Source: Rhizopus sp. PT2906 (taxonomy: Eukaryota > Mucoromycota > Mucoromycetes > Mucorales > Rhizopodaceae). From it: a stretch of 17,877 nucleotides of DNA. Position numbers and translations under genes: made by a program. This document shows, one piece after another, positions 10,049 to 17,877 of the stretch. The DNA is taken from assembly GCA_025529335.1 (NCBI GenBank), contig JAMYHX010000678.1, positions 1 through 17,877 of the forward strand. Reading direction: 5' to 3'. Every line of letters starts with the position of its first letter. Positions within the stretch are counted from its first letter, which is position 1. Below the pieces are notes generated by a model, which saw nothing but the letters and a program-made list of their open reading frames with translations, was not told the DNA's origin and ran no database searches.

Positions 10049-10502
10049 ATGTCTACAACTTCCACTCAATCAGCTCAAATATATGAAAATGCGACTGAAG
10101 GATTGCAAACGCTAACAAAATTATGGGAGACTATGTTGAACATCATACACTCAGTATCTACTGCTTCTGGTTCATCACTCACAGTTGAACCAGATCTGAT
10201 AGCACTTCAAAAAACACGCCGGGAATTAGAACAATTGTTGAAATCACTTCAATCTACTGCCTCATGGTTAGATAACGTTGATATGCCTGAACATAGTAAT
10301 CAATCTGATTCAGAAGAATACGTCGAACTATTAAAAGAGAATAAATCAGCAGTTGAGGTTCGTCTTTTGAACTATAAAATGATCTTTACTAATCATTTTG
10401 TAGGAAGCAGAACGTGTGTCGGATCAACTAAGAAGGCTTTTAAGTAAATCATATGCATTACAGTTACTAATGGAAATGCTTCAAGTTTCTTCAAAAGAAT
10501 AA
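10049..10502 (+). CDS. Small coiled-coil protein, possibly Mediator MED30-like
   Basis: Exon 1 10049-10357 and exon 2 10404-10502 join in frame across a 46-nt intron (GTTCGT donor, TTGTAG acceptor) to 135 residues. The protein is mostly helical and charged: LQTLTKLWETMLNIIH near residues 19-34, LQKTRRELEQLLKSLQS near 52-68, then an acidic linker (HSNQSDSEEY) and a second heptad-like helix, ELLKEN to QLRRLLSKSYALQLLMEMLQ. The pattern of an N-terminal helix pair followed by an ELLKEN-type coiled coil recalls Mediator subunit 30, but I do not recognise a diagnostic motif, so function is a weak guess. The ATG lies only 54 nt after the stop of the upstream transporter; a TATA-like TATAAAT is at 10014-10020. 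That the gene is real is much surer than its name. Confidence 0.6.
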
Positions 10503-10528
10503 CCACAATTCAAAGCATAGACATTTAG

Positions 10529-10542
10529 TTTATTGGAATAAA
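10529..10542. terminator. Opposed polyadenylation signals of two convergent genes
   Basis: TTTATT (10529-10534, AATAAA on the minus strand) and AATAAA (10537-10542, plus strand) sit side by side in the 59-bp gap between the coiled-coil gene and the methyltransferase pseudogene. Each is suitably placed downstream of its own stop codon. Confidence 0.5.
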
Positions 10543-10561
10543 ATTTGTTCAAAATTTCAAA

Positions 10562-11777
10562 CTAGAGCTTTCGAACAGTAACAGCAGCGAAGCCAACCAC
10601 GCTCTCTTTTGTTTCCAAGTCATGCTTGTACTCTTTTAAGAAGCTGATTAAATCTTTTTGATTATGTATTCCCAGCATAGAGTCCAATACACGCCTCATG
10701 CTCTTTATTACTTCCAAGTTATCCCAAATAAACATCTTGACTGTGTATGTATCAGAGCCTATTAAATTAGATACCATGGTCTCTAACAACAACTTTTAAC
10801 TTACTCATATCGCAAGTTCTATGATCAGATTCAACAACTTTTACATTGCTGTATTTGGAGAGCATCATTTCGAGTTTGGATCATATATCCGGATCCTGTC
10901 TTCTTGATTTGCACACATCTTTAACTAACATGAATAAAGAGTGTTAACATGGGATTATCTTTTCCAAAAGAATAGAAACATGTCAAGTCTTACATGATAG
11001 GATTCTATAATATAAACTGGATGAATCATTCTGTGGCTGAACAAAAGATGATATCAAACATGTGTGTGAAATAGTCATTGATAAATGGTTACCTGTAAGT
11101 CAAACTCTCCTAACTGGATCATGCCTCCTGGTTTAGTAACCCGTATCACTTCACTTATAGCCGTTGGCCATTCATCTTTGCGAAGACAGGCAACAAATAA
11201 TCTCATATGAACAAAGTCAAAAGTATTATCTTCATATGGTAGCCTGTTTGTTACATTTCCAAGGCTAAAGGTAAATTGTTTTACGTCTACATTCTTGTAT
11301 AAAATATTAACAATATCACAGCCGTGATAGATGCAGTTACGATACTCTTGAACTATATCCTATCATAAAGAGGACGACAAATTAGATGCAGAAGTTCGTC
11401 AGAACCGACCACTAGCCATGTTCCATGCACCAGAACTGCAGCCAACATCAAGGATAGTTATACCACCTTCGAGATCCAGAGTCTCTGTTACGCTACGCAT
11501 CACATTTCCTGAGGGACAAATGTTATTATTAGCTCTAGTCAATATTCCAAGATTTAGTTACCCTCCATATAAGCTTTTGATAGCAAAGTGCTGCTAATGG
11601 ATACAGTTAGCACATGTGCTCATACACTACAGCGTATCTTTGTACCGCCGTAAGTCTCTTTTGTTCCTCCTCGCCCTTTGGCAGCCAATATCCGGATGTC
11701 TTATCGTTATGAAACTCTTGCTTAGTATCAAAAAATGTGAGGTCAACTGTAGCAGTGTTTACGTTTTGTGTAATCAT
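10562..11777 (-). pseudogene. SAM-dependent methyltransferase, inactivated tandem copy A
   Basis: This is a paralogue of the gene at 12390-13682, with the same seven-exon layout on the minus strand: 11777-11646, 11593-11562, 11508-11417, 11359-11093, 11036-10994, 10924-10805, 10758-10562. The first exon carries YWLPKGEEEQKRLT, the fourth FDFVHMRLF and VTKPGGMIQLGEFD, and the last runs from KMFIWDNLEVIKS to the stop. Four changes speak for loss of function. Exon 3 is 92 nt instead of 91 (an extra A near 11505), which shifts the frame. SAM motif I reads DVGCSSG, not DVGCGSG. The intron-3 donor is GCTAGT (11411-11416) where copy B has GTAAGT. An in-frame TGA (10881-10883) stands where copy B has GGA. 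The last two exons keep their exact lengths, so decay is fairly recent, or part of the locus is still expressed. It lacks the MGNC N-terminus of copy B. Confidence 0.8.
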
Positions 11778-12389
11778 GTTCTTGGTGGATATGTCTTCTT
11801 AATATATATTACCTTTAGTCTTTTTGAATCATGAACAACAAGCTCTCATCACTTTTTACGCAAGACTAAAGGAAAGAAAAAAAAAAAAGACTTATGGTAT
11901 GAGTCTCTTTCTTGGGAAATTGCAAGTGTCTAACAAGATTAAAAAAGACTTATTTCCTCAACAGGGTTTATGTTAGTTAAAGTGCTACCAATGTGTATTA
12001 CAAAATATAATGGTAATGTACCATTTATTTAAGATAAATCTGTACACCCAACTGTGATGAAGCTACTCAGAAGTATATCAAATATTGAAATCACCACTCT
12101 AATTATAATCTGATGAATATTTGAAAAAATCTAATCAAAGTGCTTGGTATAGAAATAAGGAATACAGAGAAAGTATCACTATATAATCATGACGCAGATA
12201 TACATCAAGAGCTTTGGTTATTTCTTTTTGGAAAAGTTACACTTTTGATTGGTTCCCTCAAGATACAACTGCCTCTTTTCTCAAGAAGTAAAACTAATTT
12301 ATAAGAATAAAGTAGCAAAGTTGTGTTTGACTACACTTTATTATGGTTCTAAAAACATATACAAGTATTGAATACATTTTTATATTATT
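11778..12389. other. Spacer between tandem methyltransferase copies
   Basis: About 610 bp of AT-rich DNA with an A run near 11878-11889. It must contain the promoter of copy A and the 3' region of copy B. I see no coding segment or repeat in it. Confidence 0.4.
12337..12342 (-). terminator. Polyadenylation signal of methyltransferase copy B
   Basis: TTTATT on the plus strand gives AATAAA on the minus strand, 47 nt past the stop codon at 12390-12392. Confidence 0.4.
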
Positions 12390-13682
12390 CTAAAGCTTTT
12401 GGACTGCAACAGAATCTAGGCGATATACACTTTCTTTTGTTTCCAAGTCATGTCTATATTTTTTCAAGAATATGTCTAACTCTTCTTTAGTATTTATTCC
12501 TAAGAGTGGACCTATTATTTTCTGAACACTCTTTATTACTTCCAAGGCATCCCAAATAAAAAGTTTTGCTGTATTCGTTCCAGAACCTAAACACAGATTC
12601 AGCGATGGTTACTTATCATGTTTGTCTATGGACATACTTGTATCACAAAATCTACATTCGGATTGAGTAATATTTATGCTATCAAACTTTGAGAGCATAT
12701 ATTCTAGTTCAGCTCCTATATACACATTTTGTCCTCTTGCTTTACAAGTGTCTCTAACTAACGTTCCCAAAGTTACAAAACTTTGTATTTAAAGGCTGAT
12801 GGTTAAACTTACAAGCTGACGTAACCATATAGAATATATTGGTAGTGTCTTTGGGCAGCTAAGCAAGGAAAGTATTAGAATATACACCAGTTGTTTAATC
12901 ACAAGCACTTGCTTTAAAGCCAATTTCTGATATCTGTACCATGCCTCCCGGTTTAGTGACACGTATCAGTTCTTTTATAGCCATTGGCCATTCGTCTTCA
13001 CGAAGAGCAAGGACAAAGAATCTCATATGGACAAAGTCAAAAGTATTATCCTCATATGGGAGCCCTTTGATTACGTTTCCTTTGCTAAAGGTAAATTGTT
13101 CTACGTCTACATTCTTGTATAAAATATTAACAATATCACAGCCATGGTAGGTGCAATTAGGATATTCTTGTACCATGTCCTATCATATGAAAGAGTAAAT
13201 ACAATAGCCCATGAGCTTATATTATTACTTACCATAATCCATACACCAGATCCACATCCTACATCCAGTATGTTGATTCCCTTTTGAAAATCCAAAGTAT
13301 CTGTTACGCTTGGTAACACGTTCCTACAAAGGATAAAGACAATGATAAACTGATGATGCAAAGCGAGCAAATGATGTGTTTACCCTTCGAATAGACTCTT
13401 GAAAGCATAGTGTTGCTATGAAGACAATTAGCTGTATAATCTATGCATCAAAGTGTACACTCGTACTCCTGTAAGCCTCATCTGCTCTTCTTCATCCTTT
13501 GGTAGCCAATATGTAGATGATTCCTCCTTATGGAACTCTCGATTCGTATTAGCCGTAGAATTCACGATAGTTGTATTCTCTTTGTAAGCAGTCATAGTAT
13601 TACAAAAGGTATCTTCTTGGCTTATAATGTTTCTATCACCAATAGGCTGAGCTCTATGCGCCACAGGAAAACAGTTGCCCAT
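12390..13682 (-). CDS. SAM-dependent methyltransferase, intact tandem copy B
   Basis: Minus-strand exons 13682-13467, 13415-13384, 13323-13233, 13179-12909, 12848-12813, 12757-12638 and 12586-12390 join in frame to 320 residues. An alternative acceptor at 12858 and one at 12753 give 322. The N-terminus starts MGNCFPV (a possible acylation site) and leads through a polar stretch to YWLPKDEEEQMRL, typical of a large fungal family of class I methyltransferases. SAM motif I is ILDVGCGSG at residues 101-109. The acidic second strand is replaced by YHGCDIV, then LPYEDNTFDFVHMRF (motif post-I/II) and LIRVTKPGGMVQISE (motif III). The C-terminal lid includes ARGQNVYIGAELEYML and ends LDSVAVQKL. No lesion is seen. 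The substrate is unknown; relatives range from metabolite to protein methyltransferases. It sits head-to-tail with the decayed copy A. Confidence 0.85.
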
Positions 13683-14011
13683 CGTTTATCAAGTAAGAGC
13701 AAAAGAGGAGACAAAACTTACCTAAGAAATCACCTGCTTTGAAGGTGGCCAAAAAGTGTTGAACAAGATAAAAAAATTCTGAATTCTCAAATGCTTTTTA
13801 AATCAATCAAAGTACTACAAGCTTTGATTGGAGTACAAACCGTACAATGCTTTCAATTGTAGACGAAAAGAAGATCATATTTTTGTTGATATGGAGTTAT
13901 ACAATAAGTGGTACTATACTTTTTGCTCTGATATAGAGAAACTATATTTTTTCATCTACTTTTAATAAAAATCTGAATACTTCTGCTAGAAGATTGAGTT
14001 TATGTTCGTTT
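13683..14011. other. Upstream region of methyltransferase copy B
   Basis: AT-rich spacer, no gene found. A short imperfect hairpin (CAATCAAAG / CTTTGATTG) lies at about 13804-13832. It could be chance or a transposon-end remnant; no matching end was seen on the other side of the transposase relic. Confidence 0.3.
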
Positions 14012-14520
14012 AGATCGGTCAAACGTTTTTACAAGGATCTCAAGCTCAGATCGTTATCGTTTCTTGAGAAGAAGTATAAGCAACTCCTTTTCGATTACAT
14101 TGATGAAAATCCTTCAACTGTTTAAGTAGCAGGGCAATTGATAGCTTAATGCAATTTATATACTAAGCGAAATTCCATCCTGTGGAAACAAATGAGAAGA
14201 AAATTAAACAAGGGCATGGTTGGGTCAAAACTTAGTAGCAAACTCATTCGAGCTTTACAACAAACAGTGTCTTTTCAAATGCATTAGTCTTTAATATTAA
14301 TTTGAAACGAAGCATGGCTTGGTCAAAGAAAGGAACTCCGGTAATAATTACGGTGCCTACAATTAAAGTTGAAACAGGATCGAATTTGAGTGTCATTTCT
14401 ACCTCTAGTTTAATTAACGTCAATAAGAATTCCTAAGAGTATGAAGAAAAGGAAATTTGGCAGTTGAAGCTGATAGTGACAAGGCACCATCTGGGTGCTT
14501 TGTAGGCTACTGTTGAATAA
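14012..14520 (+). mobile_element. Relic of a Tc1/mariner-type transposon (transposase fragments)
   Basis: Two fragments in different frames match fungal Tc1/mariner-like transposases by recall. Fragment 1 (14012-14125) reads KRFYKDLKLRSL then DYIDENPSTV and a stop, as in the N-terminal DNA-binding part. Fragment 2 (14167-14436, one frame) reads AKFHPVETNEKKI, two stops (14233-14238), then FNINLKRSMAWSKKGTPVI and SLINVNKNS. Further traces (VTRHHLGAL, 14476-14502) follow in another frame. In intact members the segment before FNINLKR is of the type FLDESA, with the first catalytic Asp; here it reads FSNALV, so that residue is lost. The DNAPIH-type segment with the second Asp is not found. No terminal inverted repeats or target duplication recognised. 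Clearly dead. Confidence 0.75.
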
Positions 14521-14701
14521 AGGGGAATTATTAAGAAAGACACACTACAAAAGTAACGACCACAAAATAGGTCATTCTTTTATAACTCATTATGATTGAT
14601 CATCATTGATCCTGATTAATTCAAATAGTACTCCTTTTTTCATGTCTTTATATTAAAGATGTTATACACACATCTGTATTTCTAATTCATTATTATTGTG
14701 A

Positions 14702-15049
14702 CTATATCACAGATACTTCCATTTGTGGTGCTTGTATTGGTTGTATTCGGTCACTACGACGCATGGCAGCCCTTAGATTAGCGCAGTACACTAATATTAA
14801 TGCCATTTTCCAAAGTCAATACTCCGTTTTTCACCTGTAATAGTTCGATTTCATAGTATTCCATTTTGTGTAATTTTGGAACAATCCAAGCACCCGACCA
14901 TAATCGAAAATGCGTTTTTAAGGAATCTCTATACCTTCATCCAGACTGGACATGGGTTGCTCAACATATTCCCAATTACGATTAGTGTTGCTACTAGTGT
15001 TGCTGTTACTGTTCAAAGTGGAGGATTCATCTGGATCTAAGGTTGCCTC
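14702..15049 (-). pseudogene. Minus-strand coding remnant of unknown family
   Basis: Three open stretches overlap or follow closely on the minus strand. First, 15049-14918 encodes a Ser/Asn/Thr-rich run then NWEYVEQPMSSLDEG and a stop. Second, 14936-14778 is open for 53 codons and includes FRLWSGAWIVPKLHKMEYY and VKNGVLTLENG. Third, 14803-14702 includes ANLRAAMRRSDRIQPI and ends EVSVI. Composition looks coding, unlike the surrounding AT-rich DNA. They may be exons of one gene joined by introns (a GTATAG donor at about 14935 and ATTAG acceptor at about 14794 give a frame-keeping join of the first and third), or pieces of a frameshifted pseudogene. No start and no upstream exon were found. I do not recognise the family. 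Confidence 0.3.
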
Positions 15050-15082
15050 TTTTTTTTTTTTATATATATATAAATATATATA
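15050..15082. repeat. T run followed by TA dinucleotide tract
   Basis: Twelve T (15050-15061) followed by about 20 bp of alternating TA with one interruption. Low-complexity sequence. Confidence 0.8.
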
Positions 15083-15876
15083 AAGAATTTTTTTTTCGTT
15101 CGGTCCCACTTTGTTACGTCGGATACTTTTTCAAGCAGTGTTACTATTGCCTGTGTGATGTGATATTATCAATAAATAAATAGCTTTACGTCTAAAGCGT
15201 AAGAAAACGACAAGATGAAATAGGGCTTTTTAGGATTTTTTATAAACAGAGAAAAGAAATATATTCATGGTAAAAAGGAATTTGATCTTTGAATAGAAGA
15301 ATAAATGTTGCCGATCAATTACATCTTAGATATGACGCATCATCAACTATTATAGACTGCAGATGTCATGGATCAGTGTTGTGGGTTTAATAATAATATC
15401 GTATAAGCAAGATGACTTTGGCTTGTGTACGAAATATATTGACTATAGTATGTCAAAAGGTATATCATCTTCGATATAAACGTAGAAATATGACAATAAT
15501 TTCTCATTTTTGTTTTTTTTCATTGCTCTTTGGTTAGTGCTTTCGTACATTGTCAACCTTGAGAAATAGTTGTACTGCATGAACAATGATAAGACGACTA
15601 TTGAGCAGGTGGCCTGACGTGTTTGCTATGCATCATTGTAGTAACTCGAGTATAATTTTACAGTAGAGCATACATTCTACTTTCCTCTATCGCATCTGAT
15701 AAGAATAACTTATAATAATAGCTATAGTAGCTACTAATGTAATATTGATACATGATCACATTGATCACATTTACCATACCGACAACATTCAATCTCCTTT
15801 ATAAATTCTCATTCAAACCTAATTTAATATAGAATCAAGTTCGTAAGCCATCGACCCAATAGCATTTTTTTTTTTC
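15083..15876. other. AT-rich intergenic DNA, no gene seen
   Basis: About 790 bp without an open frame worth naming on either strand. Several AATAAA-like and TATA-like strings occur, as expected at this AT content, and cannot be assigned. Confidence 0.4.
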
Positions 15877-16717
15877 AATAATAAAACTGAATACAACATA
15901 GATAATGGATACGAATGCATTGGTAAATTAGAGGATGAAATATGTCAGGTAGGAGATAGTGTTTATAAAGTACAAATATCATTAGCTTACGGATATTTCA
16001 TATGGTTTAGCCTCTTTTTGATAAAAACCAAAAATATTATTGATAAAGACTACAGATGTGAAGTTGAAAAGATGATTGGTGAGGATGAATTAAAGACAAT
16101 ACTCCATCAGCACAATACCGCTATATATAGTAATTATACTGACGAAAGATAGATCAGAATTAAAGAGAAACTTCTATCATGCTATACCGCTTATACCAAT
16201 GATAATGAAAAGGTAATGAATGAAATCTATATGTTACAGGTGAGAAAAGTAGAATTATAAGAGATGATAAACAGATAGCCGAATCTTTTGAACTCAAAAT
16301 ATCCACGGCTATTGATTTCTTCATTGACCAATGTCAGTATCAGAAAATCAACCAACAAAAGCTTATTTTTTATTGGAAGCATATGCTGACAATTTTGCTG
16401 CGTGACATCGCTGTACAGCAAAAGGCCAGCGAAGCTGCATCGTACGCTACAAAAGTTCAACGTGCAATTTTTTCTAAAAGTAAATGTCACATAATTCGAA
16501 AATTTACAATACAAAATATACAAAATACGACATCTTGGAATGACATTACTTTCTGGAAATAATGTAGGATGAATGAATTTGAATATGGAAACCTTGAAAA
16601 AAATATGATGAGGAAATTGATCTTTTATTGACGGGTGAAATTCTTGATGACAAGAATGAAGTAATATATATTGAGCTATCGTCCATTGAAATCAGGGGGA
16701 ACATTACATGCATGTGA
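15877..16717 (+). pseudogene. Decayed protein-coding gene of unknown family
   Basis: Several long open stretches follow each other on the plus strand. 15877-16149 is open and reads YECIGKLEDEICQVGDSVYK onward, to a TAG at 16150-16152. The same frame continues to 16260 (IRIKEKLLSCYTAYTNDNE). The next frame is open from 16224 to 16559 (112 codons), reading DKQIAESFELKISTAIDFF, then FYWKHMLTILLRDIAVQQK and TSWNDITFWK before a stop. Traces continue with MNEFEYGNLEKN (16569-16604) and, after a frame change, EEIDLLLTGEILDDKNEVIY to a stop at 16715-16717. Such runs are unlikely by chance at this AT content. Residue composition is that of a polar, helical cytosolic or nuclear protein. One or two interruptions could be unrecognised introns, but the three stops and frame changes fit decay. 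No family recognised and no start found. Confidence 0.45.
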
Positions 16718-17299
16718 CATCATTTTACAACTTCCCATTGCCAAAGTCTCTATCTAACCTAAGGCTGTCCAGTTCACTCTCTCTGATATAAAATGTGAAT
16801 TCATCATAGTTACACGTGAATGATCTTGATTCTTTGTTGATTAACTGACAACATAAAACTAGAATATAAAAATAACTTTTTCTTTTTGATCCTTTCTTGT
16901 TCTTGAAAAGAAACAAACCAATTTGGCGACTTTATAAAGCCATGCTTAGCTTGACGCTACACATTGAAAAGCTTTGTTGGAAGGTAGCATAGGTAATAGG
17001 TAGAGGTAGTACCTGTAGTATTAGTCTAATTTCAGGTGCATTTTCTGGTGCATGTAGTGTTTCCCTAAAACTATTTTCTGATATTCCTTCTTTTGTGTGT
17101 ATGAATATTATTGTCCTTTAGATACATTAAACAAGACATTCCCCTTCATTATCCTTCCCATGGAACACAATTTGTTCCAACCCATCCAATAACAATAACA
17201 TTAACCGCTTTCAAGTAATTGTGCCTTCCATTTCCTAACTATTCTTCAATCTTCTTCGTCATTTGCTGCTGTTGCTTAATTGTTACTGTCTTCATCCTA

Positions 17300-17323
17300 T
17301 TTTTTTTTTTTTTTTTTTTTTTT
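17300..17323 (+). repeat. 24-nt T homopolymer
   Basis: Uninterrupted T run, the longest homopolymer in the window. It may be a nucleosome-excluding tract or the tail of an old minus-strand retroposed copy; no adjacent source gene or target duplication is recognised. Confidence 0.8.
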
Positions 17324-17674
17324 GGTGAAAAATAATTTCTTTATGAAAAGAAGACGGGAAATAGAATTTTGAACATTTCTTCTATCCAAAATATTCACGA
17401 ATGAAAAATGGTCGGAATCACTTGAAATCAGAAATGCGTGAAATGAACCAGAAAAACCACAGAATCAGCCTACAAAAAAAAGTAGTAGAATACTGTCAAC
17501 TAATCGTACATTCCTCTTCATAATTGCACTCTTTTAGACATCAGCATTTTCATGAGGGCATTATTACTCGAAAAAACAAATAATTCTGATTGGCCCATTT
17601 GACACTTCCCGCTCAGCCGTGCATTATTCACGGTTATTTTAAAAAAAAATTCACTGTTCTTCTCGCCATAGTGA

Positions 17675-17680
17675 TATAAA
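17675..17680 (+). promoter_or_regulatory. TATA box before a possible gene at the right edge
   Basis: TATAAA lies 64 nt before an ATG at 17744, the same spacing as in the upstream genes of this window. Confidence 0.35.
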
Positions 17681-17743
17681 TACAAGTTACCTACTGTACC
17701 TGTTGTATTCAGCTTTGTTATTGTAAAAAAGGCAGTTAAGTCG

Positions 17744-17877
17744 ATGACTTGCGAATTAGATTCTTTATTAAGAAGAGCTGAATATTATTGTCGTATTTAT
17801 CCTATAAATACTTAATCTTGTCGTATGAGATTACTCTAAATCTATACTCTAAGAATGAATAATACAAAGATACTGAT
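17744..17877 (+). CDS. Possible first exon of a gene cut by the window edge
   Basis: An ATG at 17744, 64 nt past a TATA box, opens a frame of 23 codons (MTCELDSLLRRAEYYCRIY then a few residues) to a TAA at 17813-17815. If real, a donor would be needed before that stop, for example GTCGTA at 17790, with later exons outside the window. The residues look like a plausible helical protein start, but the frame is too short to judge and no family is recognised. Confidence 0.2.

Larger units (their letters stand above)
16718..17743. other. AT-rich intergenic DNA, no gene supported
   Basis: About 1 kb with no supported gene. It contains a 24-nt T run (17300-17323) and, near its right end, a TATA box belonging to the putative gene at 17744. 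A 63-codon minus-strand open frame (16725-16916) has no recognisable features and was not accepted. Confidence 0.4.

Noticed and set aside
3081..13682. Secondary-metabolite gene cluster (dehydrogenase, methyltransferases, two transporters)
   Set aside because: No polyketide, peptide or terpene synthase and no pathway regulator is present. The dehydrogenase and THI6 are primary metabolism, and neighbours differ in orientation.
16227..16523. 98-codon minus-strand open frame
   Set aside because: It lies opposite the longest open stretch of the decayed plus-strand gene, whose composition looks more protein-like.
16725..16916. 63-codon minus-strand open frame
   Set aside because: No start context, splice sites or recognised motifs, and the length is not unusual for this sequence.

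Overview
The window looks like nuclear DNA of a filamentous fungus, most likely an early-diverging one of the Mucorales type. The genes are split by many short GT-AG introns (about 45-80 nt), the spacers are AT-rich with long T and A runs, TATA boxes lie 50-95 nt before several start codons, and both mobile-element relics resemble Mucoromycota families. Species cannot be named from this.

Layout. 1-1124: decayed gene with TnpB/Fanzor-like RuvC and zinc-ribbon motifs. 1380-3040 (+): bifunctional thiamine-phosphate synthase / hydroxyethylthiazole kinase (THI6 type), 4 exons. 3081-4064 (-): HSD10-like short-chain dehydrogenase, 5 exons, convergent with THI6. 4332-6378 (+): DHA1 (Qdr-like) drug/H+ antiporter, 7 exons, divergent from the dehydrogenase across 267 bp. 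6803-7762 (+): class I O-methyltransferase with a mitochondrial-type leader and a lesion in the middle of the catalytic domain. 8064-9994 (+): Dal5/ACS-family transporter, 9 exons. 10049-10502 (+): small coiled-coil protein, perhaps Mediator MED30-like. 10562-11777 (-) and 12390-13682 (-): tandem SAM-methyltransferases; the second is open throughout, the first carries several inactivating changes.

From 13.7 kb on I find no intact gene. There is a Tc1/mariner-type transposase relic (14012-14520), a minus-strand coding remnant (14702-15049), a decayed plus-strand gene of unknown family (15877-16717), and AT-rich DNA ending in a possible promoter and first exon at the right edge.

The six clear genes are metabolic or transport genes without an obvious shared pathway. 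Two SAM-methyltransferase loci, a dehydrogenase and two transporters might suggest a small cluster, but there is no backbone synthase, so I treat them as ordinary neighbours. The most notable content is gene decay: a Fanzor-like relic, one of two duplicated methyltransferases dying, and an O-methyltransferase missing a core strand. Exon boundaries were worked out by hand from splice consensus, frame continuity and remembered family sequences; no alignment or search was run.
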